From contig DQGV01000051.1 in the NCBI GenBank assembly GCA_003524705.1, positions 1 through 6,611 of the forward strand: a DNA stretch of 6,611 nt. Reading direction: 5' to 3'. The notes under the pieces are model-generated. The model was not told where the DNA came from. It made no database searches and worked only from the letters and a program-made list of their open reading frames with translations. The position numbers were made by a program, and so were the translations under genes. Shown here one piece after another: positions 6,442-6,611 of this stretch. The first letter of the stretch is position 1; every line of letters begins with the position of its first letter. Source of the stretch: Anaerolineae bacterium. GTDB lineage: Bacteria > Chloroflexota > Anaerolineae > Anaerolineales > Villigracilaceae.

Positions 6442-6447
6442 TAGAAT
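6442..6447 (+). promoter_or_regulatory. -10-like box (TAGAAT) of the rightmost gene, likely leaderless start
   Basis: TAGAAT (five of six to consensus) ends 7 nt before the ATG at 6455, and no ribosome binding site lies between. No clear -35 is visible. Together with the opposite TATAAT at 6421-6416, it forms a divergent promoter pair in a 47-bp gap. Confidence 0.45.
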
Positions 6448-6454
6448 TGTTATT

Positions 6455-6611
6455 ATGTCTCAACGCAAAAAAACATCAGGCATCATTGCGGCTTTATTAT
6501 TCTTAGTCTTTATAACCCCAATCTTCATTAGTGGATTTATTAACCTAAAAAATGCTGAAAATGCAAATCAAGTGGGCGAGTATAAGATCGCCTCTGAATT
6601 TTATGCACAAG
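6455..6611 (+). CDS. N-terminal part of a membrane-anchored, probably TPR-containing protein (3' end outside window)
   Basis: An ATG at 6455 opens a frame that runs to the window edge, giving 52 complete residues with no stop. The start MSQRKK is basic and is followed by one hydrophobic segment at about residues 9-28 (GIIAALLFLVFITPIFISGF), typical of a signal anchor or uncleaved signal. After it, GEYKIASEFYAQ matches the second half of a tetratricopeptide repeat (G-x-Y-x-x-A-x-x-F/Y-Y). It is divergent from the sensor gene with 47 bp between start codons, so the two may be co-regulated. Function cannot be stated from so short a fragment. Support comes from the open frame, the signal-like N-terminus and the upstream TAGAAT. 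Confidence 0.7.
   Translation, partial: MSQRKKTSGIIAALLFLVFITPIFISGFINLKNAENANQVGEYKIASEFYAQ

Noticed and set aside
6431..6449. CAATT/AATTG dyad in the divergent intergenic region as an operator
   Set aside because: Only 5 bp per arm with a 9-bp gap and no extension; expected by chance in AT-rich DNA.

Overview
The window looks like a piece of a chromosome from an uncultured or lesser-known member of the Chloroflexota, probably class Anaerolineae. This is inference from protein style. Two secreted proteins carry long Thr/Pro/Ser-rich linkers. The LysM protein has the 'C...GW..YT...GDT...NC' layout that I associate with this phylum. The 7-TM/GAF sensor protein also resembles Anaerolineae proteins. 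Base composition is moderate and AT-leaning throughout, with no obvious foreign island. No RNA gene, IS element, CRISPR array or phage gene was seen.

Layout. Positions 1-366 (+) hold the 3' end of a dCTP deaminase gene (dcd). Positions 373-432 hold a compact imperfect palindrome built of three 9-bp-spaced units per arm, which looks like a dispersed repeat. Positions 457-1719 (+) encode a cytoplasmic GAF/HD-GYP protein, a probable cyclic-di-GMP phosphodiesterase. It converges, with only 11 bp between stop codons, on a three-gene minus-strand cluster. In transcription order that cluster is a 783-aa membrane sensor with a histidine-kinase-like core (6407-4056), a membrane-anchored double-LysM protein (4056-3256) and an LCP-family lipoprotein (3233-1731). 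A 47-bp divergent intergenic region (6408-6454) separates the sensor from the start of another + strand gene (6455 to the window end), which encodes a membrane anchor followed by what looks like a TPR.

How the genes may work together. The LysM protein (peptidoglycan binding) and the LCP protein (transfer of glycopolymers to the wall, by family) are both exported. They follow the sensor so closely (ATG overlapping TAA, then a 22-bp gap) that an envelope-related operon is the simplest reading. The HD-GYP protein would act on cyclic-di-GMP in the cytoplasm. It is convergent, so any functional link to the operon is unproven.

The most interesting points are these. (1) The sensor's H-box reads SISQELRQPL: the phospho-accepting His is Gln550, while the ATP-binding motifs remain. 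(2) Several genes have a -10-like hexamer only 6-8 nt before the start codon, suggesting leaderless transcripts, including both genes of the divergent pair. (3) The 60-bp palindrome sits between dcd and the HD-GYP gene. Otherwise the region looks like ordinary housekeeping, signalling and envelope genes; I see no evidence of a wholly new system.
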